Source of the DNA: Pristimantibacillus sp052113225
GTDB lineage: Bacteria; Bacillota; Bacilli; Paenibacillales; Paenibacillaceae
DNA length: 64,000 nucleotides
Reading direction: 5' to 3'
NCBI RefSeq assembly: GCF_052113225.1
Contig: NZ_JBFRCT010000009.1
Coordinates: 255,182-319,181, forward strand
Shown here: positions 35,376 through 44,407 of the stretch, piece after piece
How the letters are laid out: each line of letters begins with the position of its first letter
How positions within the stretch are numbered: position 1 is the first letter of the stretch
Translations under genes and position numbers: made by a program
The notes under the pieces: model-generated
The model's input: only the letters and a program-made list of their open reading frames with translations
Told to the model about the DNA's origin: nothing
Databases searched by the model: none

Positions 35376-35719
35376 CAAGGCGGAACGGTTATGCCAGTCT
35401 CAAAGTGGCAAAACGCGTTCCGATCCGAAGCATTCTAGGCCATACTATAAGAAAACTCTTATAGAGTTCTAGAATTCAAGGCGGAACGGTCTCGCCATAC
35501 AATGGCGGCGGGAGATGTTCCGATCCGAAGAATTCTAGGCCTATTTTAAGTGAACTCTTATAAAGCCCTAGAATTTTAGGTGAAGCGGTTTTGTCGTACT
35601 GGGCGAGGTTCATTCAAGGTGAGGCGACATTGCCGTCCGTTGGCAGGGCGAGGTGCGTTTCATTCTGGCGAATTCTAAGCCATTTTATGAGATAAAACTT
35701 ATAGAAAATCTTAGAATTC
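35376..35719 (+). repeat. Tandem array of ~101-bp two-hairpin units (candidate structured RNA)
   Basis: Unit A (35376-35476) and unit B (35477-35577) are exact tandem neighbours. A partial unit (35578-35614) and unit C (35615-35719) follow. Each full unit starts CAAGG and holds a first hairpin (A: GGAACG/CGTTCC with TGCCA/TGGCA; B: GGAAC/GTTCC with CGCCAT/ATGGCG; C: GAGGCG/CGTTTC). After a GATCCGAAG linker in A and B comes a second hairpin (A: ATTCTAG/CTAGAAT with TATAAGA/TCTTATA; B: AATTCTAGG/CCTAGAATT; C: GAATTCTAAG/CTTAGAATTC). No coding frame is conserved among the units. The array lies between spoVM and a terminator, so it may be the spoVM 3' region. Confidence 0.8.
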
Positions 35720-35722
35720 AAG

Positions 35723-35754
35723 AAAAAAAAGCACCTGAGCTCAGGTGCTTTTTG
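35723..35754. terminator. Bidirectional terminator between spoVM array and rpmB
   Basis: AAAAAGCACCTGA (with loop-proximal GC) pairs with TCAGGTGCTTTTT in a perfect palindrome with A and T tails on both sides. It serves the plus-strand array and the opposite-strand rpmB. Confidence 0.88.
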
Positions 35755-35876
35755 TCTAAATATAAGAAAGTATAATCAATTATACGACGCTTATATTCTC
35801 ATAGCGAAACGTTCGCTGCGCCGCCAAGGTGACGGCGTCAGCTGTTTGCGCTCTACCGCCTGGTTGGAATCCGGAA

Positions 35877-36065
35877 TTAAACGCGAGTTATTTTGCCGGA
35901 TTTCAGTGCACGTGTGCTGACATAAACGCGTTTCGGTTTGCCGTCTACCAAGATGCGAACCTTTTGCACGTTTACACCCCAAGAACGACGGTTTTTGTTG
36001 TTTGCGTGGGATACATGGTTGCCTGTACCAGGCGATTTACCAGTAATAAAACATTTGCGGGACAT
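35877..36065 (-). CDS. rpmB: 50S ribosomal protein L28
   Basis: This 62-residue protein starts at ATG 36065 behind an ideal AAGGAGGTG. The sequence MSRKCFITGKSPGTGNHVSH, then NNKNRRSWGVNVQKVR, is characteristic of L28. Only one Cys of the possible zinc ribbon remains, so it is the zinc-free form. It is transcribed opposite to its neighbours, as in B. subtilis between spoVM and yloU. Confidence 0.96.
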   Translation of the reverse strand: MSRKCFITGKSPGTGNHVSHANNKNRRSWGVNVQKVRILVDGKPKRVYVSTRALKSGKITRV

Positions 36066-36363
36066 GAGTACACCTCCTTAAGGTTGTGCGTTGCGAAGAG
36101 CCAAGCTACCTCGCAAGCCTGCGCTTAGAGTTTGCTTTGAACTATTAGCTGCATTGTTAGCACAAGCTGTAATTAATTACATGGTCAAGCCTGCACAAAA
36201 ACATACTTGATTATCGTATCACAATTGTTCTGTATCAGCAACTTAAAAGTATGAGAAATGACCGATTTTGTCATCCTTTTTACCTTTCACCCTTCTATAA
36301 TGAAGCTATTTATAGTACAATAATCCTTAGTCCATATTATTTACGGTAAAGGAGTGTATTCCC
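36066..36363. other. Divergent promoter region of rpmB and yloU
   Basis: Both genes read outward. A TATAAT (36296-36301) on the plus strand may serve yloU, with a weak -35. On the minus strand several TTG-rich boxes precede rpmB but no convincing pair was fixed. No gene is seen. Confidence 0.45.
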
Positions 36364-36723
36364 ATACCACTGCAGATTAAGAACGAGCTTGGACAGATAA
36401 TTGTGAATGATGACTGTATTGCAGTGATTGCAGGCTCTGCAGCCATGGATTGTTATGGGCTGGTCGGAATGGCTTCCCGTAAACAGTTGAAGGATGGCAT
36501 CGCCGAGCTGCTCGGCAGAGAAAACATGTCGAAGGGCGTCGAGGTACGCCGGGAGAATGAAGAGCTTCATATTGAACTGCATATTATCGTAAGCTACGGC
36601 ACGAAAATATCCGAAGTAGCGCATAATATTCAGAACAAGGTTAAATATGTCCTTAATGATGTAATCGGTCTTCAAGTGGACCAAGTCCATATATACGTTC
36701 AAGACGTTAGGGTATCTACGTAG
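36364..36723 (+). CDS. yloU: Asp23/Gls24-family envelope stress protein YloU, apparent ATA start
   Basis: The protein has 119 residues if started at ATA 36364. That codon stands 9 bp after AAAGGAG (36348-36354) and yields [M]PLQIKNELGQIIVNDDCIA, the full conserved N-terminal strand of the family. ATG is absent in this part, and the next usable codon, GTG 36403, lacks a ribosome site and would remove that strand. A conserved CYGLVGMASRKQLKDGI block follows. Family members lie at the membrane and respond to cell-wall stress. A base-call error (ATG read as ATA) is the simple alternative. fakA follows directly. Confidence 0.85.
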   Translation: MPLQIKNELGQIIVNDDCIAVIAGSAAMDCYGLVGMASRKQLKDGIAELLGRENMSKGVEVRRENEELHIELHIIVSYGTKISEVAHNIQNKVKYVLNDVIGLQVDQVHIYVQDVRVST

Positions 36724-36741
36724 CAGGAAGGGGAATTGTCG

Positions 36742-38517
36742 TTGAGTAAGCGCTCCATTAACGGATCTGATTTTACCGCCATGGCACTGCTCGGTGCGGA
36801 ATATTTAGAAAGAAATGTAGACCGGGTTAATTCACTGAATGTGTTTCCGGTGCCAGACGGAGATACGGGTACTAACATGAATCTAACGATTGTCTCGGGG
36901 GTTCGTGAATTGCGGAACAAGCCGTCTGCCCATCTGGGTAAGGCTGCCGAAGCATTGTCCAAAGGGCTTCTTATGGGAGCAAGGGGCAATTCGGGCGTTA
37001 TCTTGTCCCAATTATTCCGGGGCTTCGCCAAATCACTTGGCAGCTTGGAAGAGGCTGGTACGCAGCAGATTGCTGCCGCATTCCAGAACGGCGTTGACAT
37101 GGCTTATAAAGCAGTCGTAAAGCCGGTAGAGGGAACCATCCTTACAGTGGCAAAAGAAGCAGCCAAGCATGCGGTTCAGTATGCCCGTAGGACGAGTGAC
37201 GTTGTCGAGCTCATGACAGAGATTCATGCCAAGGCAAATGAAGCGCTGCAGCGCACACCGGATCTGTTGCCGGTACTGAAACAAGTCGGCGTCGTTGACT
37301 CCGGCGGACAAGGTCTCGTGTTTATCTACGAGGGCTTTGTTCATCATTTGACTCACAGCGGTACGATTCAAGAGAAGGTATTTGCATTCCCGTCTGAGGC
37401 AGCAGCACGGCCGGCTTCCGTGCCACGTCCAGCGGCTCCGGTGTCCGCACAATCAAGATTAGCAACCGAAGATATCGAGTTCCTTTACGATATGGAATTC
37501 TTTATTAATCGCAAAATTAGCGGAAAAGCTGTGCCGTTTTTCAATGAATACGCTTTCAAGAAAGCTTTGGAAAAAGACGGTGACTCAATCCTCGTCATTG
37601 CAGATGATGACATCATTAAGGTGCATGTCCACTCGCGCAAGCCTGGCGATGTATTGAATCTGGCCATTGCCTATGGCGAATTGACAGATTTCCACATTCT
37701 GAATATGAGGGAGCAGCATCGCGATTTGCTGGAACAGGAAGCAGCGGCTGTGCCTTTTGCACCAGTTGCCGAGTACGCGCTTGCGGGTGAGATTTCGTCG
37801 ACGGAACTGCTTGCAGGTCCTTCAGCTCAAGTCGTAGCACCAGAGAAGCTGCATGAGCTTGCGCCATTTGGTATTGTAGCGGTCGCATTGGGAGAAGGTA
37901 TTGCGAATATTTTCCTCAGCAATGAGGTGGATATCGTCTTGTCCGGCGGGCAGACGATGAATCCTAGTACGGAAGATTTCGTTAACGCAATTGAGTCACT
38001 GCCAGCGGAGCATATTTACTTGTTACCTAATAACAGCAATATTATTCTTGCGGCTGAACAAGCAGCAGAACTGAGTGGACGTCAGGTAACGGTTATTCCG
38101 ACGAAGACGATCCCTCAAGGGCTTGCGGCGATTCTTTCCTTCAAGGAAGAGGAATCCGCAGAGCGTAACGCGGCTTGGATGAAGAGTGCAGCGGAGCAGG
38201 TAGTATCGGGTCAAGTTACTCAAGCCGTGCGGAATACATCCATTGATGGTGTTGATATCCAAGAAGGCGACTACATGGGGATTAAAGAGAAGACGATTGT
38301 CTCCTCGAAGCCAAGTCTGCTTGAGGCTTGTCAGTTATTGATGGCAGCTATGGTGGAGGATGGCGGTGAACTGCTTACGGTATTGACCGGTGAAGATGCG
38401 AAGGAAGCCGACACCAAAATGTTGTGTGAATGGATCGAGGAGGCTTATCCGGATGTTGAACTGGAGGTTCATGTCGGCGGCCAGCCATTATATCCTTATT
38501 TGTTTGCTTTAGAATAG
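36742..38517 (+). CDS. fakA: Fatty acid kinase catalytic subunit FakA (DAK-domain, YloV)
   Basis: The protein has about 591 residues. TTG 36742 is 8 bp from AGGAAGGGG (36725-36733); TTG 36736 is a possible alternative. The N-terminal DhaL-type kinase domain has NVFPVPDGDTGTNM (metal and ADP binding) and GARGNSGVILSQ. A middle domain and a C-terminal EDD-like domain follow from about residue 310. FakA phosphorylates fatty acids bound by FakB proteins to give acyl-phosphate for phospholipid synthesis. The next gene encodes a FakB/DegV protein, which supports the role. Confidence 0.9.
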   Translation: MSKRSINGSDFTAMALLGAEYLERNVDRVNSLNVFPVPDGDTGTNMNLTIVSGVRELRNKPSAHLGKAAEALSKGLLMGARGNSGVILSQLFRGFAKSLGSLEEAGTQQIAAAFQNGVDMAYKAVVKPVEGTILTVAKEAAKHAVQYARRTSDVVELMTEIHAKANEALQRTPDLLPVLKQVGVVDSGGQGLVFIYEGFVHHLTHSGTIQEKVFAFPSEAAARPASVPRPAAPVSAQSRLATEDIEFLYDMEFFINRKISGKAVPFFNEYAFKKALEKDGDSILVIADDDIIKVHVHSRKPGDVLNLAIAYGELTDFHILNMREQHRDLLEQEAAAVPFAPVAEYALAGEISSTELLAGPSAQVVAPEKLHELAPFGIVAVALGEGIANIFLSNEVDIVLSGGQTMNPSTEDFVNAIESLPAEHIYLLPNNSNIILAAEQAAELSGRQVTVIPTKTIPQGLAAILSFKEEESAERNAAWMKSAAEQVVSGQVTQAVRNTSIDGVDIQEGDYMGIKEKTIVSSKPSLLEACQLLMAAMVEDGGELLTVLTGEDAKEADTKMLCEWIEEAYPDVELEVHVGGQPLYPYLFALE

Positions 38518-38554
38518 TTGTAATAAGTTATACAATTTGGGAGGGGACGTACGT

Positions 38555-39409
38555 ATGGGGAGCATACGCATCGTGACCGACAGTGCATCAGATATTCCAT
38601 TGCAGCTGAGAGAAGAGCTCGGTATTGAAATGGTTCCGCTGAAGATTCTGTTTGGAGAAGAAACTTACTATGATGCTGTTACGATGAATACGGAGCAATT
38701 TTTCGACAAAGTAGCGGCATCGTCTCAGCTGCCTACCTCATCCCAGCCATCACCGATGGAGTTTCAAGAGGCGTACGAGCGCATTTTGCAAGAGGATCCG
38801 AACGCATCGATTATTTCGATTCAATTATCAAGTGCAGTCAGCGGGACCTATCAATCGGCTGTAATTGGAAGCTCGATGGTTGAAGGGGAGCCGGATATTA
38901 CCGTTCTTGATTCCAAGACGGCTTCATACGCATACGGCATGCGCGTTGTTGCGGCAGCCAGAATGGCTAGGGAAGGCGCTTCGAAAGAAGCGATTCTGGC
39001 TGAGATTGATCGGATGCAGCGGTCAACGGAGCTTTATTTTCTTGTAGATACGTTAGAATATTTGCAAAGAGGAGGACGAATCGGCAGAGCCTCCGCCTTA
39101 ATTGGATCTATTCTTAATATTAAGCCGATTTTGTCACTCGACAAAGACGGCATGGTGTATGCCGTAGATAAAGTGCGCGGTTCGAAAAAAGCGATGCTGC
39201 GTATTATTGATATGCTGGAGCAGGCTTGTGGCAGTGAACCTGTTATTCTGACGATCGCATGTACGACAGGTAAGGAAGCTGCCATGGAGTTCGGCGAGAT
39301 GATTAAAAGCCGTTTCAACGTGCAAGAGGTTGAATATACAACAGTTGGTGCAGTAATCGGGACCCATGTTGGTCCTGGTACGCTAGCTGTGTTTATGCGC
39401 AGAGTGTGA
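38555..39409 (+). CDS. DegV/FakB-family fatty-acid-binding protein
   Basis: The protein has 284 residues. ATG 38555 lies 8 bp after GGGAGGGG (38539-38546), giving MGSIRIVTDSASDIPLQL. The DegV motifs TDSASDIP and TSQPSPMEF hold the fatty acid carboxylate, and a second conserved TLEYLQRGGRIGRA follows at about residue 165. FakB presents the fatty acid to FakA. Adjacent fakA makes the pairing likely; which acyl chain it prefers cannot be read here. Confidence 0.88.
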   Translation: MGSIRIVTDSASDIPLQLREELGIEMVPLKILFGEETYYDAVTMNTEQFFDKVAASSQLPTSSQPSPMEFQEAYERILQEDPNASIISIQLSSAVSGTYQSAVIGSSMVEGEPDITVLDSKTASYAYGMRVVAAARMAREGASKEAILAEIDRMQRSTELYFLVDTLEYLQRGGRIGRASALIGSILNIKPILSLDKDGMVYAVDKVRGSKKAMLRIIDMLEQACGSEPVILTIACTTGKEAAMEFGEMIKSRFNVQEVEYTTVGAVIGTHVGPGTLAVFMRRV

Positions 39410-39420
39410 GGTAGAGAACA

Positions 39421-41475
39421 ATGACGCTGGAACAGTATTCTGTCCGGCAAATTAAAGGCGTGAGCGCTCCTAAGGAAGAAGAGCTTCACGCCTTTGGCGT
39501 ACAGACAGTCGCCGATTTGCTGGATTATTTTCCATTTCGATATGAGGATTATCGTATACGTGAGATTGCTGAAATTAAGGATGGCGAGAAGGTCACGGTG
39601 CAGGGTGTGATTCGCGGTAACCCGGTGCTGCAGCGCTATGGGAAAAGTAAATCCCGCCTGACCTGTAAGGTTGAGGTTGAGCATATGCTCGTGACGGCGG
39701 TGTGGTTCAATCGTCATTTTCTGCAAAATCAGCTGACGCCTGGCCGGGAGATCGTCTTAACGGGCAAATGGGAGCAGCAACGTCTGCAGATGACGGTGTC
39801 GGAATCCGAATTTGCGGACAAGTCGACCGGGATGGTAAAGTCGGGAACCTTGCAGCCGGTCTATTCGGTAGGCGGAGCTATTACGCAAGCTTGGATGCGC
39901 AAGACGATTAAGCAGGCTCTTATGCAGTTTGGCACGATGATTGAAGAAGTTCTGCCGCATGAGTTAGTGGAGCGCCACAGGCTTATGCCTAGGCGTGATG
40001 CCGTGCAGCGTATTCATGATCCTGGAGAGGTAAAGGAAGGGCTGGAGGCGCGCCGGCGCATGGTATACGAGGAACTATTCCTGTTCCAGCTGAAGCTGCA
40101 GGCTTACCGTGCCTTGACCCGTAATCGTGGTGACGGTATCGTTCATCAGGTGAATGGGGAGACCATTCGGAACTTTGCGGCTACGCTGCCTTTTGAGCTG
40201 ACAGACGGCCAGAAGAAGGTTGTTAATGAGATTATGTCCGATATGAGGCAGCCAGCCGCAATGAATCGGCTTCTTCAAGGTGACGTAGGATCGGGCAAAA
40301 CGGTTGTCGCGGCTATCGCATTGTATTGCACGATTAAAGCTGGTCACCAAGGGGCGCTTATGGTGCCTACTGAGATATTGGCTGATCAGCATCTGCGTTC
40401 GCTGCAGAAGTTATTCGCGGGCACGGGTATTGAAGTTGGACTGCTGACAGGCAGCTTGACGGAGAGGAAGCGCCGTGATGTCCTTGCAGGGCTGCAGATG
40501 GGCCTGATTGATATTATTGTTGGAACCCATGCGCTTATTCAGGACGATGTTTTTTTCCGCAGCTTAGGATTAGTCGTTACGGATGAGCAGCATCGATTCG
40601 GGGTTAATCAGCGGAGCGTATTACGCCGCAAAGGGATGAATCCGGATGTATTGACGATGACAGCGACTCCCATACCGAGAACGCTCGCCATTACCGCTTT
40701 CGGGGATATGGATGTGTCAACTATACGTGAGCGACCGCATGGACGGAAGCCGATCAAGACATATTGGGTGAAGCATAGTATGATGGACCGTGTCCTTGGG
40801 TTCATCCGGCGTGAAGTCAACCAGGGGCGTCAGGCTTATGTCATTTGCCCGCTGATCGAGGAATCGGACAAGCTGGATGTACAGAATGTCATTGATCTGT
40901 ATGTGCAGATGCAGCAGGCTTTTCCTGATTTGAAAGTTGGTCTCCTGCACGGCAGACTGTCGGCTTCGGAAAAGGATCAGGTCATGGGCGCGTTTGGTGC
41001 TAACGAGACGCATCTGCTGGTGGCAACGACGGTTGTCGAGGTTGGGGTTGACGTTCCGAATGCGACACTGATGATTATTATGGATGCTGAACGGTTCGGG
41101 CTGTCGCAGCTTCATCAGCTTCGTGGTCGTGTTGGACGTGGGGCACATCAATCATTCTGTGTTCTCGTTGCGGATCCGAAGTCGGAGAACGGCCGTGAAC
41201 GGATGAAGGTCATGACGGAGACCGATGACGGCTTCGAGGTGTCGAGGCGGGATCTCGAGCTGCGTGGACCGGGGGACTTCTTCGGGACGAAGCAAAGCGG
41301 CCTTCCGGAGTTCAAGATCGCCGATATGGCGGCCGATTTTGAAATGCTGGAGCTGGCTCGCGATGATGCAGCAGAACTAGCAGGGCGTGATGATTTCTGG
41401 ACGAATCCGTCGTATGAACGAGCACGTGTCCTGCTGCTGAAGGATCAAATTTTTCAAGGGGAACAGCTCGACTAA
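39421..41475 (+). CDS. recG: ATP-dependent DNA helicase RecG
   Basis: The 684-residue helicase starts at ATG 39421 after GAGGTAGAG. Residues 1-160 form the wedge/OB domain. The motor has GDVGSGKTVVAAI (Walker A), TDEQHRFGV (motif II), TATPIPRTLA, TTVVEVGVDVPNAT and QLRGRVGRG. RecG reverses stalled forks and resolves branched DNA. The sdaAB-sdaAA genes found before recG in B. subtilis are absent here. Confidence 0.95.
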   Translation: MTLEQYSVRQIKGVSAPKEEELHAFGVQTVADLLDYFPFRYEDYRIREIAEIKDGEKVTVQGVIRGNPVLQRYGKSKSRLTCKVEVEHMLVTAVWFNRHFLQNQLTPGREIVLTGKWEQQRLQMTVSESEFADKSTGMVKSGTLQPVYSVGGAITQAWMRKTIKQALMQFGTMIEEVLPHELVERHRLMPRRDAVQRIHDPGEVKEGLEARRRMVYEELFLFQLKLQAYRALTRNRGDGIVHQVNGETIRNFAATLPFELTDGQKKVVNEIMSDMRQPAAMNRLLQGDVGSGKTVVAAIALYCTIKAGHQGALMVPTEILADQHLRSLQKLFAGTGIEVGLLTGSLTERKRRDVLAGLQMGLIDIIVGTHALIQDDVFFRSLGLVVTDEQHRFGVNQRSVLRRKGMNPDVLTMTATPIPRTLAITAFGDMDVSTIRERPHGRKPIKTYWVKHSMMDRVLGFIRREVNQGRQAYVICPLIEESDKLDVQNVIDLYVQMQQAFPDLKVGLLHGRLSASEKDQVMGAFGANETHLLVATTVVEVGVDVPNATLMIIMDAERFGLSQLHQLRGRVGRGAHQSFCVLVADPKSENGRERMKVMTETDDGFEVSRRDLELRGPGDFFGTKQSGLPEFKIADMAADFEMLELARDDAAELAGRDDFWTNPSYERARVLLLKDQIFQGEQLD

Positions 41476-41549
41476 GCAACATCTTACTTCCAACGGCATA
41501 TAGTTAAACGATCGAATCATCGGAATGCCGGATGGAGGTGTCGAGGCCA

Positions 41550-41837
41550 GTGAGTTACCAAAAGTACGGCATTCGACCGCAACTGGTCGAACGCGTCAAA
41601 ATCAAATTAAAAAATCCGGTCGTAAAGGACCGGATACGGCTGCTGCTGGGCAACGTGACAAAGTATGATCTGCAGGACCGGGTAAAGGTAAGGAAGCTCG
41701 TAAAAAATGCGACTGCTATTTTACAGGAACCTCTAACGGATATCCAGGAAGAACAGATTATTGATTTTGTGCTTGGGCAGAAAATAGACCCAAACAATAC
41801 CTTCCATTTGCTGAAGCTTTGGGGGATGTTTCGCTGA
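41550..41837 (+). CDS. spoVIF: Stage VI sporulation protein F
   Basis: This protein of about 95 residues starts at GTG 41550, 9 bp after GGAGGTG (41534-41540); an ATG at 41532 overlaps that site and is less likely. The helical sequence has IRPQLVERVKIKLKNPVVKD and DIQEEQIIDFVLGQKIDPNN, typical of SpoVIF, a mother-cell coat-assembly factor. fapR-plsX, which follow recG in B. subtilis, are not here. Confidence 0.82.
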   Translation: MSYQKYGIRPQLVERVKIKLKNPVVKDRIRLLLGNVTKYDLQDRVKVRKLVKNATAILQEPLTDIQEEQIIDFVLGQKIDPNNTFHLLKLWGMFR

Positions 41838-41860
41838 CCGCTCGCGGTCAGCTTTTTTTT
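41833..41860 (+). terminator. Terminator overlapping the spoVIF stop
   Basis: GCTGACCGC (41833-41841) pairs with GCGGTCAGC (41844-41852), followed by eight T. The loop is only two bases, so the top pairs probably open. Confidence 0.85.
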
Positions 41861-41965
41861 ATTTATTCAGAGTAAAGATTTAAAAGGGTTATGCTGTATG
41901 AATTCCAACGTGCTGAAATGGAGGGGCTTCGTGATGACGCATTGGAAACAATCTATTTAGAGTTC

Positions 41966-42664
41966 TCACCACAGATGAAGCTGGCCTCCGGGAGTTATGG
42001 GTTCAATACAGTCGGCTGTGTCATTCTTTACGCTTCCGACCGCCGAAGATACGGGATAAGCGTCGAGTTCTGCTGCTGCGTATGGCACGAAGAGATGGCT
42101 TAGCGCCTGTGGGTCCTGTACCGAACGGTCGAGCCAGAGCGGCTCGTCCTCTTGGCGTAAGATTACAGGCATCCGGTCGTGGATCGGGGCCATCAGCTCA
42201 TTAGGCGAAGTCGTCATTATGGTGCAGCTGCTAATCGTCGTTGTGCGGTCCGGCGCAAGCCAGGTCTCGTAAAGTCCGGCCATGCTGAACAAGGAGCGGT
42301 CATTGCGGACAATACGCATTGGCTGCTTGCCGCCGTCGGTCTTATTCCATTCATAAAACCCGTCGGCTGGAATGAGGCAGCGCTTGCGTTGAAGCGGCGT
42401 TTTGAAAGCTGGCTTCTCTGCAGCCGTCTCGGACCGGGCGTTCAGCATTTTGTTGCCGATTTTCGGGTCTTCCGCCCAAGGCGGAATAAGTCCCCATTGC
42501 AGCTCTCCAAGCCGGTTCCGCTGGCCGTCGTTAATAATGGCAAGCACCTGCTGGCCGGGTGCTACGTTATATTTGGGCCGATGATAAGGTACCTTCGTAT
42601 CGCCAATCATATAACGAATCATCAGCTCCTCGAGCGATACCGTGATCGTATATCTTCCGCACAT
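41966..42664 (-). CDS. SOS response-associated peptidase (SRAP, YedK/HMCES-like)
   Basis: The protein has 232 residues. ATG 42664 follows AGGAGGA and places the catalytic Cys at position 2 (MCGRYTITV); upstream in-frame codons would bury it. SRAP proteins crosslink through Cys2 to abasic sites in single-stranded DNA and protect them. Conserved elements are NARSETAAEKPAF, the Glu in IPADGFYEW and the His of HDRMPVIL. No LexA box is seen upstream, so SOS control is not evident. Confidence 0.9.
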   Translation of the reverse strand: MCGRYTITVSLEELMIRYMIGDTKVPYHRPKYNVAPGQQVLAIINDGQRNRLGELQWGLIPPWAEDPKIGNKMLNARSETAAEKPAFKTPLQRKRCLIPADGFYEWNKTDGGKQPMRIVRNDRSLFSMAGLYETWLAPDRTTTISSCTIMTTSPNELMAPIHDRMPVILRQEDEPLWLDRSVQDPQALSHLFVPYAAAELDAYPVSSAVGSVKNDTADCIEPITPGGQLHLW

Positions 42665-42830
42665 GGCAAGTCCTCCTAAAATGAATTGCCTCACAGATGG
42701 CTGTTTAATAGCCAATTTGTGGTGATTCATACTTCGTAAGCATAAGATGTTCTTTGTCCTTTTATTATGCATGAATAGACTGTCTATCGGCAAATACTTG
42801 TGTTACCAAGACACTGAAGGAGGGCGGTCG

Positions 42831-44252
42831 ATGTTAAACAGGAAGAGGAGGCACGGCCGCCGAGACTCTGGCCAAAGCAGAGGGAAAAGGAGCAGTCTCA
42901 GTAAAATCAAACAGCTCTTCTCGCTGCCTGTCGCGGCATGGGACTATGCAGTCGGCAAGTGGCATGGCATGGAGACTTCGCAGGAGATGCTCGGCGAAGC
43001 TGAGCCGCTGCAGATAGCGGAGGATACTGTTTCGGAGCTGATGGTGACCTGGCTGAAGCTGGAGAGGCAGCCTGCAGATGTGGATGCGGTGATGACTGAC
43101 GGAAACGGCGGAGCAAGCGAGAATAGTGAGGAGGCTCCGGCGAAAGCTGCGGCGTCCACTTTTACGCAGGGGTGGAGTGGGGAGGAGAGTCTGCTGATCG
43201 AGCGGATTCTGGCAGAGACAGCTCGTCTTAACCGTAATAATGTGACGCGCACGGAAGCCTACCGCCTGATATATAAACGCCGTCCTGAGCTTCATTGGGC
43301 GATGCTGGCCCATCTTGTCTCCCGTAACGGCGGCTGGAACATGACCGATCTGGAGGGGGAGTGGCTGCCGCATCTGCTGCCTGGCGGTAAACGCAAAGAC
43401 GTATTTTTACTGCTTGAGCATGCGAACGCGTTTATTTTCGGTGATGCTTATCCACAGTTATTGCTATATGAAGAAAGCATTCATGCAGACCGGCCGCTCT
43501 TTCATCTGCTCACGGCCTTTGGGGTAACACGGTTCATGCGACCTGTGTGGGAGCAGTTCTGGCGGCGGCGTGATCCTGTGCCGCTTACAGTTGCGCTTAT
43601 TGTGAATGAGCAGCATTTTATCGAGGAGCGGGTCGTGCAGGATGATTACTTCCGGAAGAATGTGATCGAAACGTTCTTCTTCGGGATGCAGTCGCTGCTG
43701 CAGCTGAATGCGGTCATGTTCCCGTACCATTCGGTTAATGAGCTGCGTTTGGTAGGACTTATTATGGAGCATTTCGACGACTTGTCCGAGCGGATTGAGT
43801 TCGGTAAAGCTTTGTACGCGATCTTGTTTGGCGTACCTCGCGTGCGCGAAGGGGCGCTGGCTTTTGTAGATAAGGGACGCCATACGGCCTCGAGAGTGGA
43901 CTATGCACCGCAGATTTTTGCTCGGGTGCGCCGCGATCCACCGTCCGCCTTGTATAAGGAGCGTCTGCTTGGCGGCAAATTGCTGCCGGGAGCAGCACCT
44001 CTGTATAGCCCCGAGCTTGGGGACGCCTGGGCCAACCAGACACTGGAGGCGCCCGCACGAGGTGATTGGTTCCACTCAGCTGCAGATATTGCTCCGTACT
44101 TTCGTATGCTGAAGCTGCCCCGCAGCTTCGAACTATCGAATGAGTACGGCCTGCTGCTCAACAAGATCGAGCTTGCCGTTCTCGCTGCCCAGCAGCTCAG
44201 ACTGGATGAGCAGGGAGCTGGGAGAGCAGAGCCGAAACCTCCACTAACATGA
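42831..44252 (+). CDS. DUF2515 family protein
   Basis: The protein has 473 residues. ATG 42831 follows AAGGAGGG and opens a basic tail (MLNRKRRHGRRDSGQSRGKR). The body is helical with conserved segments VTRTEAYRLIYKRRPELHWA, WEQFWRR and EYGLLLNKIELAVL. It resembles the DUF2515/YppC group of Bacillales, of unknown function. It is Trp- and Arg-rich and has no signal peptide. Monocistronic and divergent from the SRAP gene. Confidence 0.7.
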   Translation: MLNRKRRHGRRDSGQSRGKRSSLSKIKQLFSLPVAAWDYAVGKWHGMETSQEMLGEAEPLQIAEDTVSELMVTWLKLERQPADVDAVMTDGNGGASENSEEAPAKAAASTFTQGWSGEESLLIERILAETARLNRNNVTRTEAYRLIYKRRPELHWAMLAHLVSRNGGWNMTDLEGEWLPHLLPGGKRKDVFLLLEHANAFIFGDAYPQLLLYEESIHADRPLFHLLTAFGVTRFMRPVWEQFWRRRDPVPLTVALIVNEQHFIEERVVQDDYFRKNVIETFFFGMQSLLQLNAVMFPYHSVNELRLVGLIMEHFDDLSERIEFGKALYAILFGVPRVREGALAFVDKGRHTASRVDYAPQIFARVRRDPPSALYKERLLGGKLLPGAAPLYSPELGDAWANQTLEAPARGDWFHSAADIAPYFRMLKLPRSFELSNEYGLLLNKIELAVLAAQQLRLDEQGAGRAEPKPPLT

Positions 44253-44407
44253 AACGGGACTGCGATGAGCGTGCCGCCTTTCTGCTTTGATACGAGGTAA
44301 ATGACAAATATTCATAAGAAGATAATATGGAGTAACTAAAAATTTAAGATTTGCCCTCTATGATGGGTGCAGGTAAATATGCATGCAAATAAGAGAGGGG
44401 AAACAAG

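Noticed and set aside
35376..35719. CRISPR array
   Set aside because: The units are tandem with a 101-bp period and similar along their full length; there is no short repeat/unique spacer pattern and no cas gene.
36403..36723. GTG start for yloU
   Set aside because: It has no ribosome site and removes the first conserved strand; the site at 36348 points to codon 36364.
42665..42793. Longer SRAP peptidase start
   Set aside because: It would place residues before the catalytic Cys2, which must be exposed after Met removal.
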